A stretch of DNA of 64,000 bases from Nyssa sinensis (lineage: Eukaryota; Streptophyta; Magnoliopsida; Cornales; Nyssaceae). The translations under genes and the position numbers were made by a program. The stretch covers positions 58,905,510-58,969,509 of the forward strand of contig CM018043.1 in the NCBI GenBank assembly GCA_008638375.1, written 5' to 3'. Below are positions 35,163-47,050 of the stretch, piece after piece; positions within the stretch are counted from its first letter, which is position 1, and every line of letters begins with the position of its first letter. A model generated the notes under the pieces. It was not told where the DNA came from, searched no databases, and saw only the letters and a list, made by a program, of their open reading frames with translations.

Positions 35163-35671
35163 ATCCTACCACATACCCAGAAAGATAATTCACCAAAGGA
35201 TTATTTTATTGCTCACATATGGATTTTACATCGAAAAATGTTGAATTGGAAAATAACCCTATAAAAAAAGCCTAACAAAATAAAAAAAAATTTGTTGCAT
35301 GGAAAATATTCATTTATATACTCCATACATTGAAAATGTAAAACGAGAGAATAATCCTATCAAAATAAACAAAAAATTGTTGAATGGAAAATATTCATTT
35401 ATATACAACAGAACTTGAGGGACACTAGAATTCCAGAACAGTAAATGAGGAAATATTACATGCACAAAAGATCAGGCAGAGGGCAAGTTTTGTACTGAAA
35501 GTTATTTTAGGTGAGATCCGCAGCATTGTTCATCCACATTTAAAAAAAAATATATGAAACAACCTAGACATAGCATTTGCCCCACATCTGCATTTGGTAG
35601 ATCAGTCAGTCCTCCTCCCAGTCTCCATGTTCAGCTGGTTGAGTTTATGCTATGTGGTAAAGTTACAATTA

Positions 35672-35691
35672 TTATGATCTTTGATAAGTAG
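35672..35691 (-). mobile_element. 20-bp LINE-tail-like insertion
   Basis: Twenty bases ending TTTGATAAGTAG are flanked by exact 11-bp repeats AGTTACAATTA at 35661-35671 and 35692-35702. The shared GATAAGTA matches the tail insertion at 28624-28649. Confidence 0.6.
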
Positions 35692-36329
35692 AGTTACAAT
35701 TAATTATTATTATTATGTATATATATATATAGACAATAATTTTTTATTTATTTTAAGTAGTCTTTTTGTTTTATTTTTTTAACAAGATTAACTTTTCACC
35801 ATTTTGTCAAGTACAAATGCATATTGAAATGAGAAGAACAAAGTACCATCTATAATACCTCCCAATTGTCAGAATAGAAAAAAAACAAGTTATACAAGGA
35901 CAAGAAAGGTTCCTGTTGCATGACTTTACGGGCTTTGGGAAAAGATAACTAAAGAGGGAGACAATTAAAATGATCAACGTTCATTCAATTGCCATAGAAA
36001 TCAGTGCTGCTGCTTCCTTTTTAACAAACTTGAGAATACAAATATTATATGTTTTCCAGAAAGATGATCAAATCAGGATCTGTTTGGTCGCTGAGAAAAT
36101 GTGGGAAAAGAAATCCAAACATAGAATTTCTGAACTATTAAGTTCTGCCTAAACTGATTTTTTCATTTCTAAACAAATATATAATTATATATAAGGACCC
36201 CTTTTAGTTTCCTCTATTTTCTCAGCAACTAAAGATTAGAATACAGGGTTCAATCAAACAACATTAAAAAAAGAGAGAATAAAATGAACCTGAATTCCTT
36301 GAAGTGAGCTATTGGTAAAGTTCAAAACC

Positions 36330-36545
36330 CCTAAAAGCCCTAGTTGCTGTGCTTGCTTATGCCTGACTAAGATAAACGTCGCGAGGTGGTAACGTGAACA
36401 ACATATGATTTTATTGATACATGAGTTGAACTAGAGTCTCACTGTGTTCGGCCAAATCTATGGTCTGTCTTAAAGCCCAGCCCTACGCGATGCAGCCAAT
36501 TGTAACATGGAAATGCTATAACCGGCCCACTATAAAGCCCATAGC
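36330..36545 (-). promoter_or_regulatory. Candidate orphan promoter with site II motifs
   Basis: On the - strand, TGGGCTTTATA, GTGGGCCGG and GGGCTGGGCTTT lie within 70 bp, and CATCGCG occurs twice. Such clustered TGGGCY motifs mark housekeeping plant promoters. Downstream on the same strand I see no convincing coding exon, so any transcript may be non-coding, decayed or too fragmented to recognise. Confidence 0.3.
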
Positions 36546-36568
36546 TCCGCGATGCTAGTTATTTTAAA

Positions 36569-36802
36569 GCCACGTTTGTTTTATGAATTGAATAAAAGTA
36601 GATTAACTCACTTTTTCACTAATAATAATAAGATTAGTAATTTTAACCCTCTTTTCCTTTATTATTAGTTTATCTACACTATGGGTCATTATTTATTGTA
36701 CTATTAGTGAATCCTTTCTTTTTTCTATCCAAATACTGACTTCACAAGGTGATCGAGACTAATTTATCTACTCTTTCTTTAAGCCGGCAAACAAACATAG
36801 CC
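36569..36802. mobile_element. MITE-like element with GGCTATGTTTGTTT end
   Basis: The left end is GCCACGTTTGTTT and the right end is the complement of GGCTATGTTTGTTTGCC, about 230 bp apart. The AT-rich interior has no frame. The target duplication is unclear. Confidence 0.5.
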
Positions 36803-39800
36803 CATGTTTTTTTTGGCCCATTGCCGACGTTTTGAGAGAACCATTGTTTGTATTGTAGTTGTTACGAATGCCTGCCTTAGTGCCAAGGCGACCTTAGTAC
36901 AAAGAATTGTCTAGACGATTTTCGCTGAACAGGACAATTGGACAATCACTTGAGCGTCTGGTCATCCAATTCTACTTAAGCATCCAATTCTGCTTAAGCA
37001 ATAGACTGTTATCATTAGTCAAATTCCATATTTTAATACATGATTAATTTTTTACTTTATTATTATATATATTTTTTTCTCTTTTGTTTTGTTGGGGTTT
37101 GAATATATCCACAAACTTTAAATATGTGAATGAACCAGTTGCGATTAATGGAGAGATTGAAAATATTTTAAACATTGACTATTTGTACTTGAATCTCTTA
37201 TATATAAAGTAACATTTTATTCTATTTACATGTTGTTTACATATAACATATAAAACTAATTTCCTTATAAGAAAATTATTCTAATGTTAACGGATTCCCC
37301 CAACTACTAATTTCATGTTGCTAAAATAAAACAAATTGCATTTGTGACCCGTTTAATGGTTATTGTTTTAAGTTTTGTTGTGTTCAATGTTATTTTTTAA
37401 ATTATCAACAAATTCTATTATCTAAATGGGTTAACTTTCGTTCAAGTGTTTTCTATTATATTATTTATTTTATTTGATTTATTTACATATGTTACAATGT
37501 TTTTAAATTTCATACTATTTTTTTGTTTATTGACACAAAATAATATTACTAATATGTATTGATGTTTTTCCTCTTCTTTTCATATTTTTATGTAAGAATG
37601 AGAATGTCCTCTTTATTAAGTTAATTTTTTTTTATATATAAATAACATGTATTATATGAAATTATAAATTAAAATAATAATTAAATTACTTTTATACTAT
37701 ATTTTTTAATTGAACGGTCGTTTGAACATCTGTACAGTCGCTTTGACAATAAGCTAATTCTATCACCTAGGATTTTCTAACGATTTGACAACTATGATTT
37801 AAATTATGCCCATTGAATATTCTCAATTCATTTTGAGGCTATTCACAAGTGATGTTATATAAATATTAACGAGTGATGTTATAATAAGTTATTTTCATCT
37901 TATTTTTTTACTCACATGCACAAGGTACATGTCCCATCTTTATTTATTGCAATAGATACCACTAATTTATATCTAGATCTAAAAAGAAGTAAAAAAGGTG
38001 TTACATATAGCATTTACCATATTCAATAAAAATGTTAGCTCTATTTAATAGATTATTTTATGATTTCAATCTATATAAAGGCTGACAACGTTGAAGTACT
38101 AAAAAAAATATTGTATTTGGCCAAAATTTCATGTAATTACGTTAAGTCATGTGTTTGTTCGTTGGGAGAAATTATTTTATGTAACTGTCACACAGTATGA
38201 CGGTCTCTATAATTTAAGTATTTTATAAAATTTATATGAATTTTATTGAATTGCTGAAATCATAGAAATAGTCACTTCACATTAAATAACTTCTCTTGTT
38301 TTCAGGGTGGTGGGAAAGAAATATTACATTTATACATTGAATGAGATTAACTTGAGCTTATTAAGACAAGCTTCACTATTTCCATTTCCAAAAAATTAAT
38401 TTTAAGAAAATTCTCTTCAAATCACGAGATGTTATTGATTTTGACCCCTTTGAATGTTGTCATCGGTTTTGGCTCTTCACCACCATTGGATAGTCAAAGT
38501 TGTTTATATATGGACTTTAATTGAAACTTGATAGTCCAATATTCTTAGCCCTTTGAACCTAAAGACGCACTGACCAGTAGTAAATGCATTCTTTTCATTC
38601 AAATGGAGGGTCTTTCTTTTCTGGGTTTGTTATTTAGTTAATTAACCACCCCATCAAAGATCCAAAATCAAATGTAAATCTTCAATCAACAACAACATAA
38701 TCATTGATCAAAAGTAAAATCATATAGCTAGATTTTCCCAATTTTCCATGAGTTTTTTTTTTTTTTGGGGGGTATAAGAGAATCTAAAAGGACAGCAATG
38801 TATTAATGTAAGTGAGATATGCTAAATAATCGAAACTTTTACAAGTAGAAGTTTTATAGATAATTGTTTATGAATAATGTTATTATAAACTTAAACTTAT
38901 ATGAGGTAGGGTATTTAATTTAATTATTATAAATGGTCTAAAAATTAGAGATAACAGTAGTTGAAATAAATGAAAACTCAAATCTCTAAATCATTCGATG
39001 ATTAAAGGACTTGTCTCATATAAGCTCTCAATCTCTAAACTATTCGATGATTAAAAGACCTGTCTCATAAAATCTTGAACTTATAGTAACATTTTTTATT
39101 ATTTATTTTTGTTCAAAATGATATGACAATCGCATAATTGAAATGATCATAAACTGTAATTGTGCTACCAAAGGTATGTGTTAGATTCCAAACCTCATCC
39201 TATGCGGATTAGGGATAATGACCGGTTTCACCAATACACTAACACTTTTTAGCATATTGATGACGTGTCTAACCAAATGCCTTTTGTTATATTTTATAAT
39301 TTTATGTATTTATTTTGTATTTTCTTATATTTTTTATAATTAATAAATAATTATTTATTAATTAATTCAAAATATTCAATATAATATTTTTCATATTTTA
39401 GGTTAATGGTGTATTAACTACTTAACCAGTTGTCTCATTAACCTAGGTTAAGTTAGGTTGATTTTAATCGGTGATGGCTTTATGGCCCACTATAGGGTTG
39501 GGTTAATTTCTAACTCTAGTTTAGATCATGTCATGTCATATTGTCTAAAATATTTTTCAAAAATTGCTTTATTGAGTTAATTCTTGTTATGCTGTCATAA
39601 TTGTCAATTTGACTAGAGGTGGGTGTTACAATATGTAAGTCATAATTGTGGTCTCAAAAAAACAAAGTGGCATCAACCACAACTTAAGTCTCTATAGATG
39701 TCAAACCAACCACAAATTTAAGAGCAATTGGTTGGGAAATACTAAACAGAATAATTTGTTAATGAATTTGGGCATATGTTAATATTCAATAAGATTGAGA

Positions 39801-41662
39801 TTAATCCATCAAAATTTTTTATAATCAAAACTCTAATATCATGTTTTCGTTACTTTTAAAAATATAAATAATTAAAAAATATAATAAATAATATATATCA
39901 AATTAATACTTTTTTTTCTTTCAAAAGGGCATTCTCAAAAAGTATAGTTGATTCCATATGTAAGTTTATTTATCCAAGTGGGACTAAATTCGCGTAGAAT
40001 AAATACTGTTGATGCTCTGCATGCATGCGTGGAATCCATAGTGGTTTTGTCATGCTTTAAAAGATGAGATAGACTGCCAATATAAACTATCATAGTGCAG
40101 AAATTAATATCAGTTTAATTACTTTTGAACACCTTTTGTAATAATACCTATCTAAGTTTAGGGTTAGGGACCTCTACCTTGCTTTTCATTCACCTATCAT
40201 TATTTTATTTTTTCTTTTTAATGTGTTTCAAAGCTGGCTACTGACTCTTAAATAATCACCAAATTAAATGCTTTGTGAGACCAAGAAAATATTTATTCTA
40301 GAAATAAGAGATAAGAATTGAACACGTGCCATCCGGGAGTCTAAAATATTGCACATTCTCCTCCTCTTTAGGTTGCAGAGAGGGCGCGGTGGAACAAAGG
40401 TATCGTTTGTTTTTGTACACACATGCACACACGCATACACACACATATAAAAAAAGGGTGAGGTTCTGCTCTCTTGAATTTGTGAGAGTTGCCACTTCAT
40501 ATAAATAATGTCAAATATTAACTTTCTATAAATCATGTATATTTTATATATTAAATATGTAAATTATTTAATAAAGTAACATGTGATTTTGTGGTTTGTA
40601 AAAATTTATTGTGTAGATTTGATTTTTGTCAACTACAAAATTATATTTATAAATATTTACCAATTTACCGATTTGACTGTCTAATCGGGCCGGACTAGTT
40701 CTAATAATTAAGATTATACAATTTGTTCCCCTTAATTGCACCCAAGAAAAAAATCCATTAGTTGAGATGTTTGCTTTGCTTTTCTACATTAATTGCAATC
40801 ATCTAAGCTCTACTGATATATTAACTATCTTAATTTTTTTTATAACTCGAAATCGAGTTCATTAACAGTAATTTTTGATCGTGTGATCAGATCGTATATT
40901 GGGACTCTCTTTTACTGTTATCTCGCACGTGCTTTGCTTGCGGGGAGGGTGACCCCAAGGTTACCCGTGATCACCAACTGTCCCATTTGCTCCAATGCAT
41001 GTGTTCATGTCCAACTTATTATAGCCTTTACAAAGTCACCATTCCACTGTCCAGGTTTTGCCTCATTATTTCTAAAACCATCAAAATTTGTAACCAAATA
41101 CCTCCTTCAATGGAAAGGTAATGGATCATGTTGGTATCTCTTTGGCTAAAAATGTTCAATGTTGGTATGATCTCTCACCATCCCCATTAGTTGATCTCCC
41201 AATTTAAAGGATATCCTCATATATATATATATATATATATATATCCCTAATGGGACCTCCTCTACATTTTCATATTTGGACTTTGCAGCATCATGGTTCA
41301 ATTCTTGCATGGTCAAACAATAGTGCCACATTTTATCATTGAATCAGTCTTCTAACTTTTTTCCTTTAGTTAATTAATATTGTTTCTTAAGAAATAATCT
41401 GAATTGGAACATGCATGGTTGATTGCTATTTTGTCCAAATAGTACTAATTATTCAATTCTATGTTTTCAATTACTTGAATATTGTGCACACATGAAGACT
41501 AAAAATCAAGATAAAAATATTGTGCGTGCCCTTCAATCAACATATAAAATATAGGCTAAACGTTAACGTGTCATGTTCTTCATTGAATACAGTCAAAACT
41601 GTCGCCACATCATGTGATAATATTCTTCACATGCAATTTCATTGTTTTCTTTGTTTTCCATT

Positions 41663-41666
<4 letters not shown>
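36803..41666. other. Gene-poor AT-rich stretch
   Basis: No gene is supported. It contains a T15G6 run at 38753-38773, a CA-rich microsatellite at 40418-40446, a TA run at 41219-41243, and one copy of a dispersed duplicate at 39970-40200. An 88-codon + frame at 40883-41149 is unrecognised. Confidence 0.4.
39970..40200. repeat. Dispersed duplicate copy 1 (partner 49440-49690)
   Basis: Collinear with 49440-49690: ATCCAAGT, TAGAATAAATACTGTT, ACTGCCAA, CTTTTGAACAC, GGGACCTCTA and CTTGCTTT occur in the same order. The two copies flank the SDR gene in direct orientation, about 9.5 kb apart. Confidence 0.7.

Positions 41667-41729
<63 letters not shown>
41667..41729. repeat. GA microsatellite
   Basis: A pure GA/AG run of about 62 bp lies 90 bp downstream of the SDR stop, possibly within its 3' UTR. 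Confidence 0.95.
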
Positions 41730-41731
<2 letters not shown>

Positions 41732-41816
41732 CCTAATAGCTATTCTCTAAGTAAAGGACCAAATTGAACAGAGGGATAGATAAGTCATCTTCACATCAAA
41801 GTCTTCATGCTATTCT

Positions 41817-44783
41817 CTATAACTTGGAATATATGCTAACCTTGCTTCCTATATAGAATTTCCCTGTTGGTAGGTCCCCGGGAGGAAGCAAGGCCAACCT
41901 CGCCCCGAGATCTGCAGCGGCATCAGCCGTGTGAGTACCCTTACCGCCGGTCATGGAGGTCTGAGTGAAGCCGGGACAAAAGCAATTCACGCATAAACCA
42001 CGCCCTTCAAAGCACTTCCCCAAAAGCTTTGAGTAGGCATTCAGGGCAAGCTTAGACACAGCATATTCTGTCCATACTTCCGGCCACCCTTGGCTCTTCC
42101 ATGTCCCGCTCTTCACATTCTCAAGAAACAGATTGACCATGCCCTCAATTTTCTCTTCAGATAGTGTTTCTTCATTAAGAAGCATCTCTTTTATCTTAGG
42201 ATTTCTAAGCTTCTGCATGCAAGAAATGGTTAGAAAAATAATTAGTAGTGCCAAAGTTGTGACATAAAAAATTTATGTACCTTTGTTAGAGTTAAATTTT
42301 AAAGGGCAAGCCTTGACGTAATAGTAAAATTATTTTATTGTAACGCAGAGGTCACAATTAAAACAGCATCTCTACTCTCGAATATAAGATTACATACATC
42401 TAACCAGGCTCAACCGTGTTAGCTTTTTTCTGCTTTTTTCTTTTTGTTGTTAAGAGTTAAATCGTGAAGTTCTTGAAACAATATATGACTTGGAACTGAA
42501 AAGCAGTTTGACATACATTAATTGAACCGAGTCTTGAGCTGATATTGAGTATCCTGCTTATAGAATCTGAGAACCGAAATAAAGGCAAGAGGGCCTCAGT
42601 GAGCAACTTTGGTCCATAGAAATTGGTCTTGATCACTGTCTCAGCATGCTTAACAGAGTTTTCGTGTATCTCATTGAACGATACTGCAGCATTGTTGACC
42701 TGAAGAAATTATTGGAAGGTGACTACCCTTGTCATTAAAATAATAATCCAAGTAATGACTAAATTAAATCTAAGAGTTTGATAATTATAAACATTAGAAA
42801 TTAGTATATGGTAAGGTGGGAACTACAGCTTTCTATATTTCCACTTGACAGACTTTGATTAGAATTGTTAATATCAAAGTCAAGAAGATAATAGAGATTT
42901 TATATGATGTCCATGCGCACAGATATTTTATATGGCTTCCAAGGCCGGTCGATTCTACTATATAAAATTGTATTGCTCTCTCTCTCTCTCTCTGTCTCTG
43001 TCTCTCTCTCTGTGTGGCTAATTTTGATTATCATTTGTTTTAGGTATCATATGGTGGCTTACTCAAACAAAATAAAGAATATCATGTTGGCAATGCTAGT
43101 GATGAATCTCCCGTAAACTCCTCGGATACTATGTACTATATAATAACAATAACTGTTGTGTTAGTTGGATGTTTGGGGTGGCTTCCCAAACGCCAAAAGC
43201 AGCCTAGAGTTATCTTTCTCCAAAAAGGGAGGATAAGATATCATGGTGAGAAACTGACATCCTAACCAAGTTGGCATCGTGGAAGCCACAAATCATTTTT
43301 TTTATTAGCGAAGAAGATAATATATTGATGTAAAAAGGATGTCCAAAGAATACAAAGCAGACTACATCAAACAAAAGGGGGAGGTTAAATGCAGAGAGTC
43401 CCAGAGTTACAAAGAATCATCCCAACAAGGTTAGCACCATAGCGAAGAGTATATATGTCACAAGCCAGCATAGAACCAAGGGGGGAGGACAGAAAAACAG
43501 TTTATGCAAATACGAAAATAAACACCAAACCCGAGCAGGAGAAGCAGCCACAAAATTATTTGCCAGCACCTCAACCCAAAACACCAAAGTTGGCAAGCTA
43601 CCAACTTTAATCCAGCAACGAGTCAAAACACACCAAACTTCGAAACTTCAATAACAAATAAAAAATTACATTAGGAATATATAATACTATCTGCAACCTG
43701 CTGCGTCTATCCCCAACAAAAATAACTAAGTCCCCATGTTCCTTCAAGCAGTTCCTTTTACTCCCCCACAAATGAAGTATTAGACATCCTCCTTATTAAA
43801 CCACTAACTCATCTAAACTTAAGTTGTTAAAGAAGATGTAAATTTATTATTATATTCACGAACCCTCCTAAATATTCTGAATTCTATAGTAGCGAAAACA
43901 GGAAATATTCTGGAATAATATGCAAGCAACTCCTTCGGGCAAGTAAAAATCAGAGATTCATCCCAAGCAAAGTTGGTCTATTGAAGACATAGTAATGACA
44001 GGCAATCTTAGGAGCTCACCTTGCTGAGGAGGAGTTTCAAATAAAAGACTTGGGCAATCTTAATTACTTGGGATTATAAGTGACTAGATCTAAGATGGAT
44101 ATCTTTATCTCTCAAATAAAGTATGTATTTTACGACTTTTTGGAGGAAACTGTTCTATATGTGATGGGTTGTATTCCTGCTTAATAAAGCCAAATCATTC
44201 ATAGATTGAGCCAAAATGGAGATAATTCATGCTTTAGTGATATTGGAAGATACCAGATGCTTGTCAGAAAGTTATATCTTCATCTCATACACGACTTGAT
44301 ATAGCATATATGCAATCAGTGTGAATTTTCCTGCAGAAGATTCACTTGTGATAGTAAGTCTCCTGAACTCTTGCTTCAGGATCTGCAGAAGATTTTTTGC
44401 TAAAGCTCTACTTTGGTTTTAAATGCTTGAATTTGCCTTTTGAGGTTTGGTTTTGTTTTGTTTTGTATGTTTTCTCATTGGAATATTTGGTTTTGTTTCT
44501 GGCGTGTTTTCTGCTTTGGACTTCTTGTAAGTTGGTATCTTGTCAACACTTGTGTAAGATGGGGAAGGTTTTTCTTTTTTTTTTTCCTGGAGAAGTAAAG
44601 AAAGAAAATTTTATTGATGTAGAGAGAAAAGTACAGGACATACATGACAGAATACATCAATAAGGTTAAATGGTTTCATCCCAACTAGATTGACACCAAA
44701 TAAGGATCCACATCACTTGCTTAATTAAATTGTGTGGGGATGTTTTTACATCTTAATAAAATTGTTTGCTTTTTCTGTTCAAA

Positions 44784-44816
<33 letters not shown>

Positions 44817-45740
44817 TATGCAATCAATCAGTTTGGTAAGTCAGTTGATGCATAATCCCCATTCATCACACCTTGAGGTAGTTTTTTTGAATTCTTTGAT
44901 ATTTAAAATCTTCTCTTAAGAAAGGTTTTTTTTCGTTTTATTTTATAGACATGATCACTCGTGTTTTGAGTCATATACTAATCTTGATTGAGTATGTTGA
45001 TCAGTTTATGATAGGAGATCTACATCAGGTTATCATCAACATATAGAAAATGTAAATTTATAAATCTTCCATGCACATGTTGCCGGGAGGCTGCATGATT
45101 GATTTGTAAAATTACATTAATTGCTTTTTTTTTTTTTTTGTGGGTTAAGTAAGAAAAATTGGATTAATGGGAGAAGATATTCAGAGATAGAGGAGCATCC
45201 CCCTCCAGCATACAGCACACCAACTGACAGGGAGCAAACTCCCCACCAGTGACCAGACAAAGCAAAGCAAAAATATCCCATTGAAATACAGAACAGTATT
45301 TAAAACTCTAAGGTAGTATCAAAACCACTATATAAATATAAAACAAATGCAAATTATTTTTGTCTGTTCATATGGTAGGATGCATTGCATTACAACCCAT
45401 GCATATGCAACTAGAGATCGATTGTGAGCATCATGGGAATTGGGAGACTTACAAGGATATCTAAAGCTTGAAATGTCTCTTTGAACCATGAAACGAAGGT
45501 CTTGATTGAATCAGTGTCTGATACATCAAGGGTACAAAAGTGCACATGAAGTCGTAGACTTCTTAGTGACTCAACTGCCTTGAGTCCCTTTGCATTATCT
45601 CTGGCTGTCAGGATTACAGTTAGTCCCAACTCTGCGAGCCGTTTAACAAGGGCAAAGCCAATACCCTTGTTTGCACCGGTGACAATGGCAACTGTGTCCT
45701 TGGACCACCATCTGCAGCAGGTGCCATCCATAAGTGTGTG

Positions 45741-45776
<36 letters not shown>

Positions 45777-45840
45777 GTTACCTTGGTGTGGAGGAGAGGG
45801 AAAGAGAAGAAAAAGAGGGCTCTAGTTCCTTTGATTCCAT
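41817..45840 (-). CDS. Short-chain dehydrogenase/reductase, neomenthol-dehydrogenase-like
   Basis: Four exons on the - strand: 45782-45840, 45453-45711, 42517-42699 and 41817-42212. All borders are GT/AG and in phase; the product is 298 residues. It is an NAD(P)-dependent Rossmann-fold SDR of the plant (+)-neomenthol dehydrogenase/salutaridine reductase-like group, probably cytosolic and reducing a carbonyl; the substrate cannot be read from sequence. Motifs: RWWSKDT preceding the cofactor motif TGANKGIG at 31-38, NNAA at 108-111, ISSR with the catalytic Ser near 160-161, and YAVSK at 217-221. The first exon adds a 19-residue Ser-rich leader. A start at an ATG at 45731 inside intron 1 is open but would drop the spliced leader; I prefer the spliced model because it gives PRWWSKD as in relatives. 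Exon 1 is split off by an intron of only 70 bp. Confidence 0.92.
43290..43640 (-). mobile_element. Truncated LINE 3' end in SDR intron 2
   Basis: A T run at 43297-43304 (poly-A on the - strand) begins a decayed LINE tail with GATGT, ACATCAAAC and a downstream frame rich in Trp/Leu typical of plant L1 C-terminal regions. It is on the same strand as the SDR gene. Confidence 0.5.
44572..44720 (-). mobile_element. Second LINE tail in SDR intron 2
   Basis: A run of about 12 T at 44574-44585 is followed by TTTTATTGATGTAGAG and a terminal-repeat-like ATACATGACAG, matching the pattern of the 43290 tail (TTGATGTA, ACAT). Probably an independent, strongly 5'-truncated insertion. Confidence 0.45.
45123..45300 (-). 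mobile_element. Third LINE tail in SDR intron 2
   Basis: A run of about 16 T at 45125-45140 is followed by GTGGGTTAAGTAAGAAAAATTGGATTAATG-type sequence (read in short pieces), again a LINE-like 3' terminus on the - strand. About 150 bp separates it from the end of SDR exon 2. Confidence 0.45.
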
Positions 45841-45910
45841 TGCAAGAAAATGATGAACTTTAGCTATGGAAGGGAGAGAACTGCCCACCAATATATAGAG
45901 ATAAACTAAG
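45841..45910 (-). promoter_or_regulatory. SDR core promoter
   Basis: On the - strand a TATA element (CTCTATATATTGG, about 45890-45900) lies about 50-60 bp upstream of the start codon, so the 5' UTR is short (about 25-30 nt). Confidence 0.6.
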
Positions 45911-46675
45911 GCTAGTGTGATGGCCACATTAAAATTAAATAAAAGGAGAGTATTCTATTCTCACTATGTGAACCGTTGGAACGCTTGGAAAAAAGAGAGA
46001 AAGTAACATAAACTTAGTATCTCCCCTCTCGCATGTATTTTGTAAATAACATAAACTAAAAATGAACTTTTTTTGTCTCTTAATATTTTAACATATTATA
46101 CATATGAAAATTTATAATTCGTTAGGATGAATAATCCTATATCAACTAATAATTTTTTCATATTTTGTCTTTTTTAAAAGGAATAATATTAGGTGCATCG
46201 ATTAGTTTATCTAATGACATCATTCATTATAATTTTTTTTTTTAAATTTAAATAAAAAGACTAAACACATCTATTAATTATAAAATGAATAAAATAAAAT
46301 CATTGACACATAACCCGATAAACTAAGGCATTTTCCTTTTAAAAAACATTGGCCCATCTTAGGTCATCCTCATGTTGAAATTTTGTTAACAATGTGTATT
46401 CCGTACCATCTTGTTTTTCTTTCTGGTCCATTTGAATATATCCAACTATACAAGTCTATACTCATGGCATACCAAACACATGGAGGACCCCAATAGTCAT
46501 ATAAAATGAGATGCCTTGGCGTTTTGACTACGATCAAGAATTTTTTTTTCTTTTTTTGATGAGAGTTGACCTTTCCAAAATTATACACCCTCTAATTAGT
46601 AATACCAACCAAACTAAGCCCTGAAAATACAAGCTATGTCATTATGGAGAATGAAATTTTTCCGCCAATAGTCAT
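45911..46675. other. SDR upstream region, nothing recognised
   Basis: AT-rich with several poly-T stretches. No further promoter motif or gene is supported. Confidence 0.35.
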
Positions 46676-47050
46676 TTTCCTATCAAATTGATGATTTTAT
46701 TGAGAGCCGACCCTACCCAAAAGTGTAGCTTGAGCCTTGGTAGACAGGTCCAGACAATAAGACTGGAGGTTCCTTCCTTATCCAGGTTTAGGTTATGTGT
46801 CCATTGCTCGAGAATGAAGGGTTTGGTGTCGAAGGACCGTGACCCTTGGTTAAGCACCTGGATTTTTCTATCTTCATTATCGAACTCAGACAAGAATACA
46901 CCAGGATTCATAGAGTGAAACTTCACATACCCAAATTGATATCATCTTTTCTTGATGTAATTCAGTATTGTTTTGAATTAGGGTTAACACCCATCACATA
47001 ACCAACAAGGGTGTACTTTTATCTATCCAATTTAAGGTGTCTGTTTTTTT
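46676..47050 (-). pseudogene. LINE ORF1 relic (DUF4283-like)
   Basis: The - strand frame at 46672-46926 contains FILEQWTHNLNLDKE and VWTCLPRLKLHFW, the typical pattern of the DUF4283 nucleic-acid-binding domain of plant LINE ORF1 proteins. The similarity continues upstream, interrupted by stops, to about 47050 (LVGYVMG-like). It is a dead fragment with no poly-A tail nearby. Confidence 0.65.

Noticed and set aside
41520..41750. Frame ending in Arg-Glu repeats near the SDR 3' end
   Set aside because: It is a translation of the GA microsatellite.
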